Part shown: in pieces, positions 18,740-27,502 of the stretch
How positions within the stretch are numbered: the first letter of the stretch is position 1
Layout: every line of letters begins with the position of its first letter
NCBI GenBank assembly: GCA_964550435.1
Contig: CAZJZI010000001.1
Location: 70,215 to 134,214, forward strand
Direction of reading: 5' to 3'
Length of the DNA: 64,000 nt
Source: UBA11400 sp964550435
Lineage (GTDB): Bacteria; Bacteroidota; Rhodothermia; Balneolales; HLUCCA01
Notes under the pieces: model-generated
What the model saw: the letters and a program-made list of their open reading frames with translations, nothing else
Told to the model about the DNA's origin: nothing
Databases searched by the model: none
Position numbers and translations under genes: made by a program

Positions 18740-19560
18740 TGAATTACCATTTGGGTTTGAACGGTATCGGAGCTTGCTCCCTGAGTGTCCAAAGCATAGT
18801 AGAATAATTGATATACATCCGGATTATTGGAAGATCCGATATTGAAGGCCCTGGTAAATATGCTGTCAGCAGCTATTGCATCACCAGAATTTGAATTTCC
18901 AACGTTACCGTCGTCAAAAAGGCGGAACGGGGATCCGGACAAAAGATTGTTTTGTTGATCACGGATGTCAACAAAAACCCGATCGATAAGTGCTTGTCCG
19001 TCGGGATGAGTTACTTTAGCTTGTAGTGCGAACGGAGTAGTTCCACTGGAAGGAATCCGGACTGTATCGGGATTGCTGGTCGCAAGAATCTCGGGCACAC
19101 CTAATGCGAATCCACGAACCTTTATAGTGGCTTGAGCAGAGTTTGAGGTAAGCTGATCTGCCGTTGTGACATACAGATACAATCGATAATCATTGAAATC
19201 GGTAGTATTACTTGGAATAGTGATCGTCTGCTCGAATGAGGTTGTAGTCTGTATAGGTAAGTTTCTGAATGCGACCGGTTGGGAATCAGATGCACGGATC
19301 AATTCCATATTCAGTACAGATGCAACCGGGTTTTGAACATTAACCACTACATTCCCGTTTACTGCAATAACAACCACTGAGTCTTTAACGCCGTCGGATG
19401 GTGTGAAATTGATCTGCGTAGGAGTTACATAGAGCTGGGAGATAATAAATGGTTCAGAGACTTCAGATGAGGATGGATTATCCTCTCCACAGCCGTAGAT
19501 GAACAGTGCAAAAATCAAAATGCTAAAAAATAGAGCTTTATACTCTGGGATGAACTTCAT
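18736..19560 (-). CDS. Lipoprotein, first gene of the PorV-like operon
   Basis: A protein of about 274 residues with a signal ending FALFIYGCGED, the Cys being the lipid-attachment site. The remainder is beta-rich with Ig-like stretches (for example SGTTPFALQAKVTHPDGQ and the last 60 residues on DDGN-GNSNSGD and DSIFTRAF), resembling FlgD/choice-of-anchor domains that describe secreted structural proteins. I do not recognise a specific family. ATG at 19560 is preferred over a TTG nine bases upstream. No Shine-Dalgarno is visible. It leads four genes that overlap by one to four bases. Confidence 0.65.
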   Translation of the reverse strand: MKFIPEYKALFFSILIFALFIYGCGEDNPSSSEVSEPFIISQLYVTPTQINFTPSDGVKDSVVVIAVNGNVVVNVQNPVASVLNMELIRASDSQPVAFRNLPIQTTTSFEQTITIPSNTTDFNDYRLYLYVTTADQLTSNSAQATIKVRGFALGVPEILATSNPDTVRIPSSGTTPFALQAKVTHPDGQALIDRVFVDIRDQQNNLLSGSPFRLFDDGNVGNSNSGDAIAADSIFTRAFNIGSSNNPDVYQLFYYALDTQGASSDTVQTQMVIQ

Positions 19561-19641
19561 GTATAACAAGAACTAAGGACCAAAAAAGCAAAATTTTGGT
19601 CGAATTATTGTTTTAAAGCCCCAATTTAACATAAAATAATC

Positions 19642-19673
19642 ATTGACATTGCACTGATCTCGGATTAATTTTG
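19642..19673 (+). promoter_or_regulatory. Promoter of the trp operon
   Basis: TAATTTTG at 19666-19673 matches the Bacteroidota -7 consensus TAnnTTTG exactly, and ATTG at 19642-19645 stands 20 bases upstream as the -33 element. The same stretch also reads as TTGACA (19643-19648) with TTAATT 16 bases later. Both readings put the transcription start at about 19677-19680, at or next to the leader-peptide ATG. Confidence 0.65.
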
Positions 19674-19678
19674 GCGCA

Positions 19679-19729
19679 ATGAAAAACACAACAAATCAGA
19701 AATCAACTTGGTGGTGGCCGCTCGCATAG
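19679..19729 (+). CDS. trpL: trp operon leader peptide
   Basis: A 16-codon frame reading MKNTTNQKSTWWWPLA, with three Trp codons in a row (19709-19717), followed by TAG. It stands between the trp promoter and the attenuator before trpE, and the Trp codons overlap the first arm of the 1:2 hairpin. This is the classic design in which ribosome stalling at Trp codons reports uncharged tRNA-Trp. No Shine-Dalgarno is visible, and the predicted transcription start is at most a few bases upstream. Confidence 0.92.
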   Translation: MKNTTNQKSTWWWPLA

Positions 19730-19781
19730 CGGTTCGCATAAGGTTTGTTTTGTACATTTACCAGAATTTTGTCGAACCCGC
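19716..19781 (+). promoter_or_regulatory. trp attenuator: 1:2 hairpin and competing antiterminator pairing
   Basis: CCGCT (19718-19722) pairs with AGCGG (19728-19732), extendable by two G-T pairs, forming the 1:2 hairpin right after the Trp codons. Alternatively GGTTCG (19731-19736) is a perfect complement of CGAACC (19773-19778), extendable to GCGG with one bulged C. The second pairing uses the left arm of the terminator, so the two are mutually exclusive. A ribosome stalled on the Trp codons would cover the first arm and favour antitermination. Confidence 0.82.
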
Positions 19782-19812
19782 ATCAGATACCTGTTGTGGG
19801 TTTTTTGTTTTT
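19775..19812 (+). terminator. trp attenuator terminator
   Basis: AACCCGCA (19775-19782) pairs with TGTGGGTT (19795-19802, one G-T pair), and an inner CAG/CTG stem (19784-19786 with 19791-19793) closes a four-base loop. A T-rich tract (six T, one G, five T) follows at 19801-19812. It lies 15 bases before trpE. Confidence 0.92.
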
Positions 19813-19826
19813 AGGAACCAATTAAA

Positions 19827-21296
19827 ATGAATTTCGAAGAGTTTAAATCGCTTTCAACTAAATACACCGCCATCCCGGTTTATCGCAAATTACTTGCTGA
19901 TGTGATAACACCTGTATCCTTATACCTGAAGCTACGACAGGATGCTGAGTATCCGTTTCTTTTTGAATCGGTAGAGGGTGGTGAGCGTCTGGCAAGGTAT
20001 TCGTTTATGGGACGGAATCCCTACAAAGTTCTGACCAGCATACAAGGCAAACCATATCTCCGTAGTCTTCCGGGTGGTGAAAATAATCTTGTTGAAGGAC
20101 GAGAGTTTTATGATGTACTCAGAGACCTCACTACACAACACACTGAACCTAAACTTAACGGACTACCTCGTCTTACAGGAGGAGCGGTTGGGTTCTCGGC
20201 CTACGACACTATCCGTTACACTGAAGAGCTCCCCAATGTACCTGAAGATCCTCTAAAGCTTCCTGAAGCTCAATGGTCCTTTTACGATGAAGTCTATGCT
20301 ATAGATCACGTTAAACATCAGGTTATTCTTATGAAGACGGTATTCGTAGATCCTTCAACTGATCTGCGAAATCAATATTCGGCAGCGCTGGACTCTTTAG
20401 ATCGCATGCAGAAGGTGATGCTTCAGGAGGCTTCAAGCGGTGATTTTACTCTTGGCGAGGATACACTGAAAAGTAACACTCCAAAAGATCGATTTGCACA
20501 AATGGTTGCCCGGGCAAAAGAGTATATTTATGAGGGAGATATTTTTCAGGTAGTCTTATCTCAGCGTTTCAGCAAGACCTTTTCGGGAGACCGCTTCATG
20601 TTGTATCGTGCACTTCGTATGGTGAATCCATCACCATATCTGTTTTATCTGGATTTCAATGAGTTTGCTCTGATCGGATCATCCCCTGAGGTGTTGGTAA
20701 GAGTCCAGGATAAAGTTGCCGAAGTACTTCCTATTGCTGGTACCAGACCGCGTGGGGTAACCATTCAGGAAGATGATGCTTTCGAAGAAGACCTCAAGAA
20801 CGATCCTAAAGAAGTTGCTGAGCACATCATGTTGGTTGACCTTGGGAGGAATGATTTATCGCGTGTTTGTGAGTCAGGTACCGTAAAAGTAGTTCGTAAT
20901 CAAGCCATCGAGCGATATTCACATGTAATGCATATCGTTTCTGATGTTCAGGGGAGACTCGCTGCTGACATGACATCGGTCGAAGCATTAATGTATTGTT
21001 TTCCGGCCGGGACAGTGAGTGGTGCCCCGAAAGTTCGTGCAATGGAGATTATTGATGAGCTTGAAGTCCATAAACGTGGTCCATATGCCGGAGCTGTTGG
21101 ATACTTCGATTTTTCGGGAAATATGGATACCTGTATCGCAATCAGGACAATGGTTGCAACTAACGATACTGTATATATTCAGGCCGGAGCCGGAATTGTT
21201 GCAGATAGTGTACCAGAAAATGAGTATCAGGAAACGGTCAACAAGGCCAAAGCGTTGGTAGAAGCGCTGAGTGTGGCTATTGACCTGAATCAGTAA
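19827..21296 (+). CDS. trpE: Anthranilate synthase component I
   Basis: TrpE uses chorismate and ammonia from TrpG to make anthranilate, the first step to tryptophan. The N-terminal feedback-type segment FLFESVEGGERLARYSF (about 48-64) matches the LLES region that binds tryptophan, so allosteric inhibition is expected. The catalytic half has IFQVVLSQRF, PSPYLFYL, GSSPEVLVRV, PIAGTRPRG, DLGRNDLSRVC and GTVSGAPKVRAMEIIDELE. Length (489) is standard. AGGA precedes the ATG. First structural gene after the attenuator. Confidence 0.96.
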   Translation: MNFEEFKSLSTKYTAIPVYRKLLADVITPVSLYLKLRQDAEYPFLFESVEGGERLARYSFMGRNPYKVLTSIQGKPYLRSLPGGENNLVEGREFYDVLRDLTTQHTEPKLNGLPRLTGGAVGFSAYDTIRYTEELPNVPEDPLKLPEAQWSFYDEVYAIDHVKHQVILMKTVFVDPSTDLRNQYSAALDSLDRMQKVMLQEASSGDFTLGEDTLKSNTPKDRFAQMVARAKEYIYEGDIFQVVLSQRFSKTFSGDRFMLYRALRMVNPSPYLFYLDFNEFALIGSSPEVLVRVQDKVAEVLPIAGTRPRGVTIQEDDAFEEDLKNDPKEVAEHIMLVDLGRNDLSRVCESGTVKVVRNQAIERYSHVMHIVSDVQGRLAADMTSVEALMYCFPAGTVSGAPKVRAMEIIDELEVHKRGPYAGAVGYFDFSGNMDTCIAIRTMVATNDTVYIQAGAGIVADSVPENEYQETVNKAKALVEALSVAIDLNQ

Positions 21297-21314
21297 TTTG
21301 AAACCAAACCAATC

Positions 21315-22328
21315 ATGACACCAACTGAATCAAATTCAGCAAAAAATCGTCCAAAAACCATACTTTCGGGAATTACCCCTTCCGGGCGATTACACATTGG
21401 CAACTACTTCGGAGCTATCAAACAACATATCGAGCTTCAGGACCAAGGTGACGCATTTTTCTTCATAGCAAACTACCATGCCATGACATCGCGCCACGAC
21501 GGACACCTCATGTATCAACATACTCTTGATATCACTTTAGATTATCTTGCATTGGGACTTGATCCATCCAAATGTACATTCTTTGCGCAGAGTGATGTTC
21601 CACAGGTAACCGAGCTAAGTTGGATGCTGGGAACATTGTGCCCGGTAAGTTTGATGGAAAAAGCAGTGTCCTACAAAGACAAAGTCGCCCAGGGGCTTTC
21701 CGCGAACGTAGGATTATTCACTTATCCGATTCTTCAGGCTGCAGACATATTGATATACCACTCAGACATTGTTCCTGTTGGTGCAGATCAAAAGCAGCAC
21801 ATTGAAATCACGCGAGATCTTGCCGTCAAGTTTAATATGGCCTATGACGGAGAATATCTGCGGATGCCAGAGGCCAGTATCGTTGAAGCCGTTGCCACTG
21901 TTCCTGGGACAGACGGACGCAAAATGAGTAAGTCGTACAACAACACTATAGGTATATTCGACGAAGGTTCTGAGCTCAAGAAAAAGGTGATGTCTATAGA
22001 AACAGATTCAACACCACTCGAAGCTCCCAAAGACCCAGAGACTTGTAACGTATTTGCATTGATCAAACTCTTCGCACCAAAAGAACAATCCAATGAAATT
22101 GCTGCTAAATACAGAAGCGGTGGATATGGGTATGGTCATGCCAAAAAGGAACTATTAGTTCTCATCGATGACTACTTCCGTGATGCCAGAGAAAGACGTA
22201 AAGAACTGGCTGCAAACATTAATGGATTACACAAAGTACTACGTGAAGGCGGAGAAAAGGCACGAGAGCGGGCAGAACAAGTCATGGAACCCATCAGAAA
22301 AGCAACTGGAATCGTTCGGCATTTTTAA
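21315..22328 (+). CDS. trpS: Tryptophanyl-tRNA synthetase
   Basis: A class I synthetase that charges tRNA-Trp. The HIGH-type motif is in SGRLHIGNYFGA (about 21-32) and the KMSKS motif in GRKMSKSYNNT (about 199-209). GADQKQHIEITRDLA is the tryptophan-binding segment. Length (337) is standard for bacterial TrpS. It stands between trpE and trpG (18 and 6 bases apart), inside the operon controlled by the attenuator, so synthesis of the charging enzyme should rise when charged tRNA-Trp falls. Confidence 0.95.
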   Translation: MTPTESNSAKNRPKTILSGITPSGRLHIGNYFGAIKQHIELQDQGDAFFFIANYHAMTSRHDGHLMYQHTLDITLDYLALGLDPSKCTFFAQSDVPQVTELSWMLGTLCPVSLMEKAVSYKDKVAQGLSANVGLFTYPILQAADILIYHSDIVPVGADQKQHIEITRDLAVKFNMAYDGEYLRMPEASIVEAVATVPGTDGRKMSKSYNNTIGIFDEGSELKKKVMSIETDSTPLEAPKDPETCNVFALIKLFAPKEQSNEIAAKYRSGGYGYGHAKKELLVLIDDYFRDARERRKELAANINGLHKVLREGGEKARERAEQVMEPIRKATGIVRHF

Positions 22329-22334
22329 TCCACT

Positions 22335-22898
22335 ATGATATTAATAATCGACAATTACGATTCATTTACCTACAATCTGGTCCATTTGGTAGCTCAGCAT
22401 ACTCCCGACTACAAGGTGATACGTAACAACAAAATTACAGTAGCCGAAGTCAAATCACTTGCTCCCGACAAAATTCTGATCTCGCCCGGACCAGGAAGAC
22501 CAGAAGATGCCGGCATTACAGCTGACATCATTCGTCAAATGGGACCAACGACTCCAATACTGGGTGTTTGTCTGGGACACCAGGCTATTGGAATGGTATT
22601 TGGTGGTGATGTTGTACATGCACCATCGCTGATGCATGGAAAAACATCTTTCATTGAGCACGATGGGAAGTCGGTATTTAAGGATGTAGAACAGTATTTT
22701 ACGGCAACACGGTATCATTCACTTGTTTTGGCTCCAGAAACACTACCTGACGTACTCGAAGTCACTTCCAGAACTCCTGATGGAGTAATAATGGGTGTTC
22801 GGCACAAAGTATATCCTATTGAAGGCATACAGTTTCATCCGGAAAGTATTCTGACGATCGAGGGTCCAAAATTAATCGCTAACTGGATAAACGGATGA
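22335..22898 (+). CDS. trpG: Anthranilate synthase component II (glutamine amidotransferase)
   Basis: Supplies ammonia from glutamine to TrpE. A class I amidotransferase with the nucleophile in GVCLGHQAIG (Cys about 79), the oxyanion strand ISPGPGRPEDAG, and the catalytic His/Glu pair in GIQFHPESIL near the C-terminus. Length 187 fits the TrpG/PabA family; its position beside trpE and trpD favours TrpG, though PabA-like dual use cannot be excluded. The stop overlaps the trpD start as ATGA. Confidence 0.93.
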   Translation: MILIIDNYDSFTYNLVHLVAQHTPDYKVIRNNKITVAEVKSLAPDKILISPGPGRPEDAGITADIIRQMGPTTPILGVCLGHQAIGMVFGGDVVHAPSLMHGKTSFIEHDGKSVFKDVEQYFTATRYHSLVLAPETLPDVLEVTSRTPDGVIMGVRHKVYPIEGIQFHPESILTIEGPKLIANWING

Positions 22899-23932
22899 GC
22901 ACGGAATTTACTCACATACTTGAAAAACTGTCCAGAGGTGAAGATTTGACTCACGAGGAGTCAACATTCTCTATGAGTCACATTCTTACGGGCGATGTAC
23001 CTGATACTCGTATTTCCGCCTTTCTTTTTGGAATGCGTTCCAAAGGTGAGACCATCGAAGAGCTTACTGCCTTTGTAAAAACAATGCGTGATGCGGCAAT
23101 TAGATTACCTGTTGATGCATCGGATGCCATTGATGTATGCGGTACAGGTGGTGATCATTCAGGTACGTTCAACATTTCGACGGCATCTATGTTCGTTGTA
23201 GCCGGGGCTGGAGTGAAGGTACTTAAACATGGAAACAGAAGTATCTCCAGTCGAAGTGGGAGTTATGACGTTTTAGAGCAATTAGGAGTTATTCCAGCAT
23301 TAGGTCCAGAGCAAGTTGCTTCCGTTTACAAGGAAACCGGCGTTGGTTTTATGTTCGCGCCATTGTTTCATCCCGCCATGAAGCACGTTATGACAGCACG
23401 TCGTGAACTTGGCATGCGTACATTTTTCAATATCCTGGGGCCATTACTTAATCCTGCTGGAGTTAAACGTCAATTGATCGGTGCTTACAGCAGGGATGTC
23501 GCACATACGATGATCCGTATACTAGCAAATCTCAATAGTGATTATGCAATAACTGTACATGCACACGATGGACTAGATGAAGTAACCACAACAACACTAA
23601 CTGATACGTTTGAGCTTAAACATAGTGTCACTTCCGATGTGGTACGATTCGATCCAGCTGATCTTGGGTATGAAACGGTTGAAACCGACTTGCTTAAGGG
23701 TGGCGATGCTGCACACAATGCCGAAATTGTTCGAAATGTTCTATCGGGTACCTCGACAAAAGCCCAACGTGACATCGTTGAATTAAATGCAACGTTTGCA
23801 ATACACGTGAGTGGAGTTGCAGCATCATTGAATGAGGCTCAACAAATGGCCAAAGAAAGTATTGATTCCGGTTCTGCGTTTAAAAGTTTGAACCTGTTCG
23901 CGTCAGCTACCCAAGACCATAATAAGTCCTGA
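22895..23932 (+). CDS. trpD: Anthranilate phosphoribosyltransferase
   Basis: Transfers phosphoribose from PRPP to anthranilate. The PRPP-binding signature CGTGGDHSGTFNISTAS begins near residue 82, with the KHGNRSISSRSGSYDVLEQL segment after it and GPLLNPAGVKRQLIGAY in the second half. Length (345) is standard. Single-domain type, not fused to TrpG. Overlaps trpG by four bases and trpC by one (TGATG). Confidence 0.96.
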   Translation: MSTEFTHILEKLSRGEDLTHEESTFSMSHILTGDVPDTRISAFLFGMRSKGETIEELTAFVKTMRDAAIRLPVDASDAIDVCGTGGDHSGTFNISTASMFVVAGAGVKVLKHGNRSISSRSGSYDVLEQLGVIPALGPEQVASVYKETGVGFMFAPLFHPAMKHVMTARRELGMRTFFNILGPLLNPAGVKRQLIGAYSRDVAHTMIRILANLNSDYAITVHAHDGLDEVTTTTLTDTFELKHSVTSDVVRFDPADLGYETVETDLLKGGDAAHNAEIVRNVLSGTSTKAQRDIVELNATFAIHVSGVAASLNEAQQMAKESIDSGSAFKSLNLFASATQDHNKS

Positions 23933-24717
23933 TGGATATACTTGATAAAATTTACGACAAGTCGAAGGAGGACGTAGCCAAACGCAAGCGATTGGTTTCA
24001 GTGTCCGATTTCCGGTCGATGGAGGGTTACGAAGGCGAGCGAGTCAGTTTGTATGACGCGCTTCGGCGGAAAAACGATCAAGCTGTTAGGATTCTGGCTG
24101 AAATTAAGAAAGCCTCACCATCTCAGGGCTTGATCCGGGAGGACTTTAATCCACGTGATCTGGCTTTGGAATATGTTGAGAATGGCGCTTCAGCGCTATC
24201 GGTACTCACAGATGAGCCATTTTTCCAGGGGCATCTGAATTATCTGTTTGAAGTAGCGAAGGCGGTTCAAGTTCCTGTTTTAAGAAAAGATTTTATCCAC
24301 GATGTTTATCAGATCGAAGAAGCAAGGGCTTTTGGAGCGGACGCGATTTTATTGATCGCTACCATGCTGGATCCGATACATCTGCGAGATCTTCACCAGG
24401 CAGCTTCTGAATTGGGAATAGAATGTCTGGTTGAATGTTACGATGAGCATGATTTAGATAATACTGACTTTGGCATCGTTCGAATTTTTGGTGTCAATAA
24501 TCGCGATTTGCGCACATTCAAGGTTGATGTCCACCGTGGGACAGAGATGCTTTGCAGAGCTCCTGAACATGTTGTGACTGTATCCGAAAGTGGACTGAAA
24601 ACTCCAGCCGACATTAAACTGCTCCACGATGCAGGAATAGATGCAGCGTTGATTGGTGAACACTTCATGCGGCAATCCAAAGTGGGACCAGCATTACAGG
24701 AAATTTTAAACTATTGA
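23932..24717 (+). CDS. trpC: Indole-3-glycerol-phosphate synthase
   Basis: Closes the indole ring of CdRP in the fourth step. The barrel signatures ILAEIKKASPSQGLIREDF (about 53-71) and VPVLRKDFIHDVYQIEEARA are clear, as are GVNNRDLRTFKVD and SESGLKTPADI near the phosphate site. Length 261, standalone (not fused to TrpF). Starts at the TGATG overlap with trpD. Confidence 0.96.
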   Translation: MDILDKIYDKSKEDVAKRKRLVSVSDFRSMEGYEGERVSLYDALRRKNDQAVRILAEIKKASPSQGLIREDFNPRDLALEYVENGASALSVLTDEPFFQGHLNYLFEVAKAVQVPVLRKDFIHDVYQIEEARAFGADAILLIATMLDPIHLRDLHQAASELGIECLVECYDEHDLDNTDFGIVRIFGVNNRDLRTFKVDVHRGTEMLCRAPEHVVTVSESGLKTPADIKLLHDAGIDAALIGEHFMRQSKVGPALQEILNY

Positions 24718-24721
24718 TGAT

Positions 24722-25384
24722 ATGTTTTTAGACGATAAGCGAGTACGAATCAAAATCTGCGGAATTACCCGACTTGAAGATGCCAGGTTCGCTTCCGGTG
24801 CGCTGGTTGACTATCTGGGATTTATCTTTTGGCCTGAGTCAAAACGCTATATCGTACCAGCAGAAGCCGGAGCCATTATCAGTTGGCTTGAGGGTCCGGA
24901 GTGTGTTGGAGTTTTTGTCGATCAGCCAATCGACGACGTGAATGACTACGGGCATATTTCCGGGATTCAATTCGTACAGTTACATGGTGATGAGACTCCT
25001 GATTACTGTAAGTTAATGGAGCACAAAATTATTAAGGCATTTAGGGTGTCTCCTGAAATGACCGCAGATCACCTTAGATATCTGATTGATCCATACACGA
25101 ATGTAGTCGATCATTTCTTGTTCGATACATTCAAAAAGGGGATGCCAGGGGGGACAGGAGAGACTTTTGACTGGGACATACTTCAACGGGTAGCAGAAGA
25201 ATTTCCAATATTCCTTTCCGGTGGACTCCATCCGGAGAATGTTGCAGACGCTCTTAAACAGGTTCATCCTTGGGCAGTAGATGCGTCAAGCAAATTGGAG
25301 TCAGAGCCGGGAGTTAAGGATTTTCAGCTGATGGATGATTTCATCGAAGCTGTCAGACACTATAATGAAACATTTGAACTATGA
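24722..25384 (+). CDS. trpF: Phosphoribosylanthranilate isomerase
   Basis: Isomerises PRA to CdRP. The N-terminal KICGITRLEDARFAS holds the catalytic Cys, and GLHPENVADAL with PGGTGETFDW form the phosphate-binding end of the barrel. VQLHGDETPDYC precedes the catalytic Asp region. Length 220 is normal. It starts four bases after trpC and overlaps trpB by four bases (ATGA). Confidence 0.95.
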   Translation: MFLDDKRVRIKICGITRLEDARFASGALVDYLGFIFWPESKRYIVPAEAGAIISWLEGPECVGVFVDQPIDDVNDYGHISGIQFVQLHGDETPDYCKLMEHKIIKAFRVSPEMTADHLRYLIDPYTNVVDHFLFDTFKKGMPGGTGETFDWDILQRVAEEFPIFLSGGLHPENVADALKQVHPWAVDASSKLESEPGVKDFQLMDDFIEAVRHYNETFEL

Positions 25385-26574
25385 ATACCACAACATATAA
25401 TTTTCCAACTCAAAACGGTTATTTCGGGAAATTCGGAGGTAAATTTGTCCCCGAAATTCTTATCCCAGCTCTGGAAGAACTCGAAATCGCCTATTCTGAG
25501 GCCCAGAATGATCCAGAGTTTCGACGCGAATACCTCGAACTGTTGAATGAGTATGTTGGAAGACCAACACCTCTGACTTTCGCAGAAAGATTGACTGACT
25601 ATTACGGAAAAGGTAAAATCTACCTGAAACGCGAAGATTTATGCCACACTGGTGCTCACAAAATCAACAATACCGTGGGCCAGGTGCTTCTCGCAAAACG
25701 TATGGGTAAAACAAGAATCATTGCAGAGACAGGGGCCGGGCAACATGGCGTGGCAACAGCAACGGTTTGCGCTCGGTTTGGGGTAGATTGTGTGGTCTAC
25801 ATGGGTGCTGAAGACATGGAGCGTCAGAAGCTAAATGTCGATCGGATGCGGTTGTTAGGAGCTGAGGTTCGAGGAGTCCACAGCGGATCTAAAACGCTAA
25901 AGGATGCGACAAATGAGGCAATCCGTGATTGGGTGACTAATGTTTCTGATACATTTTACATCATTGGATCAGTTGTTGGACCACATCCTTATCCGATGAT
26001 GGTACGTGATTTCCATCGGATTATTGGCGATGAAACCAAGTCTAGATTGATGGAACTCGAAGGCAGACTACCGGACTATGTCATCGCCTGTGTTGGTGGT
26101 GGATCAAATGCTATGGGTATATTTTATCCCTTCCTGAACGACGAAACTGTAAAATTAATAGGTACTGAAGCCGCCGGATTGGGTGCTGATACCGATCAAA
26201 CGGCGGCAACCTTCAGTAAAGGAAAACCTGGAGTGTTACACGGATCGCTGAGCTATCTGCTTCAGACGCCACAGGGACAAATCGCATTAGCTCACTCGGT
26301 GAGTGCCGGCCTTGATTATCCCGGCGTGGGTCCCGAACATGCTCATTTACATGATACCGGTCGTGTTAAATACGTTCCGGTAACGGATACACAAGCTTTA
26401 GATGCAGTTAAACTAACTTCTCGGTTAGAAGGTATTATTCCTGCACTTGAGACTGCCCATGCTATAGCATTTCTGGACGTCCTTATGCCATCAACGAACA
26501 AAGATGACCTTGTTATCATCAATTGTTCGGGACGTGGAGACAAAGACATGGGAACAATATCGAAATTTTTATAA
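25381..26574 (+). CDS. trpB: Tryptophan synthase beta chain
   Basis: PLP enzyme condensing indole and serine. GGKFVPEILIPALEELE is the typical N-terminal segment, HTGAHKINNT (about 82-91) carries the PLP lysine, ETGAGQHGVATATVCA follows, and GGGSNAMGIFYPF is the phosphate loop. SAGLDYPGVGPEHA identifies it as the TrpB1 type that partners TrpA. Length (397) is standard. Confidence 0.97.
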   Translation: MNTTTYNFPTQNGYFGKFGGKFVPEILIPALEELEIAYSEAQNDPEFRREYLELLNEYVGRPTPLTFAERLTDYYGKGKIYLKREDLCHTGAHKINNTVGQVLLAKRMGKTRIIAETGAGQHGVATATVCARFGVDCVVYMGAEDMERQKLNVDRMRLLGAEVRGVHSGSKTLKDATNEAIRDWVTNVSDTFYIIGSVVGPHPYPMMVRDFHRIIGDETKSRLMELEGRLPDYVIACVGGGSNAMGIFYPFLNDETVKLIGTEAAGLGADTDQTAATFSKGKPGVLHGSLSYLLQTPQGQIALAHSVSAGLDYPGVGPEHAHLHDTGRVKYVPVTDTQALDAVKLTSRLEGIIPALETAHAIAFLDVLMPSTNKDDLVIINCSGRGDKDMGTISKFL

Positions 26575-26583
26575 GCTATAATC

Positions 26584-27387
26584 ATGCCTACAGACAGAAT
26601 TAAACGCGTTTTTGAACAAAAAACGAATAATAAAATCATGAGTCTTTTCATAACTGCCGGTTATCCGGATTTGGAAAGCACTCCCTCACTCATTTTGGAA
26701 CTGGAACGGGCCGGAGCTGATATTATCGAATTAGGTATGCCATTCAGTGATCCATTGGCAGATGGGTCCACCATTCAGAGATCCAGTGAAATTGCGATTG
26801 AGAACGGGACCGATTTAGATACGATTTTTAACATGGTTCGTGAAGTCCGGAAATCGTCTGATATACCAATTGTTCTAATGGGATACATAAATCCAGTCTT
26901 GCATTATGGAATAGAAGATTTCTTTGAGCAGGCAGCTTCAGTTGGTGTTGATGGGTTTATTCTACCCGATGTTCCCGTTGAGGAATCAGGATTAATAAAA
27001 GAGGCGTGTAAATCAAGACAGATGGCACTCATATATTTGGTTGCTCCAAACACGGCTGACGCACGTATGCATCGAATTGATGAAGAGTCTGAAGGTTTTG
27101 TGTATTGTGTCTCAGTCACGGGAGTTACAGGTGCCAGGGAAGGGACGACAGTTGCAGACTCGGTGGACCGGTTCATTGATAGGGTACGTACTAATGTGAC
27201 ACGCAATCCGGTTTTGGTCGGATTTGGGATAAAATCACATGCCGATGCCATGAAAGTTTCTGAAAAAGTCGCTGGATTTGTGGTTGGAAGTGCGCTTATC
27301 AATTTTATTGCGGCTAATTATCCCAATTCAGACTGGATGCAACGTACCGGTGAGTTTGTTGAGGATATAAAGTCGGGTAAGAATTGA
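26584..27387 (+). CDS. trpA: Tryptophan synthase alpha chain
   Basis: Cleaves indole-3-glycerol phosphate and channels indole to TrpB. ELGMPFSDPLADGSTIQRSS (about 48-67) contains the catalytic Glu and Asp, PDVPVEESG follows, and YCVSVTGVTGARE and GFGIKSHADA form the phosphate site. Length 267 is standard. Last trp gene; a weak inverted repeat (27402-27407 with 27418-27423) downstream has no T-run, so the operon end is not certain. Confidence 0.96.
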   Translation: MPTDRIKRVFEQKTNNKIMSLFITAGYPDLESTPSLILELERAGADIIELGMPFSDPLADGSTIQRSSEIAIENGTDLDTIFNMVREVRKSSDIPIVLMGYINPVLHYGIEDFFEQAASVGVDGFILPDVPVEESGLIKEACKSRQMALIYLVAPNTADARMHRIDEESEGFVYCVSVTGVTGAREGTTVADSVDRFIDRVRTNVTRNPVLVGFGIKSHADAMKVSEKVAGFVVGSALINFIAANYPNSDWMQRTGEFVEDIKSGKN

Positions 27388-27502
27388 TTGAATGAGTAAC
27401 AGTTGATTAGAACTAACATCAACTCACATGATAATGTCATTCAATTTAATCGCCCATATTCGTATACTAAGCGCAGAAATGACGATTAAATCCAATATTT
27501 TC

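Noticed and set aside
27402..27446. Inverted repeats after trpA
   Set aside because: AT-rich, no T-run; cannot be called a terminator.
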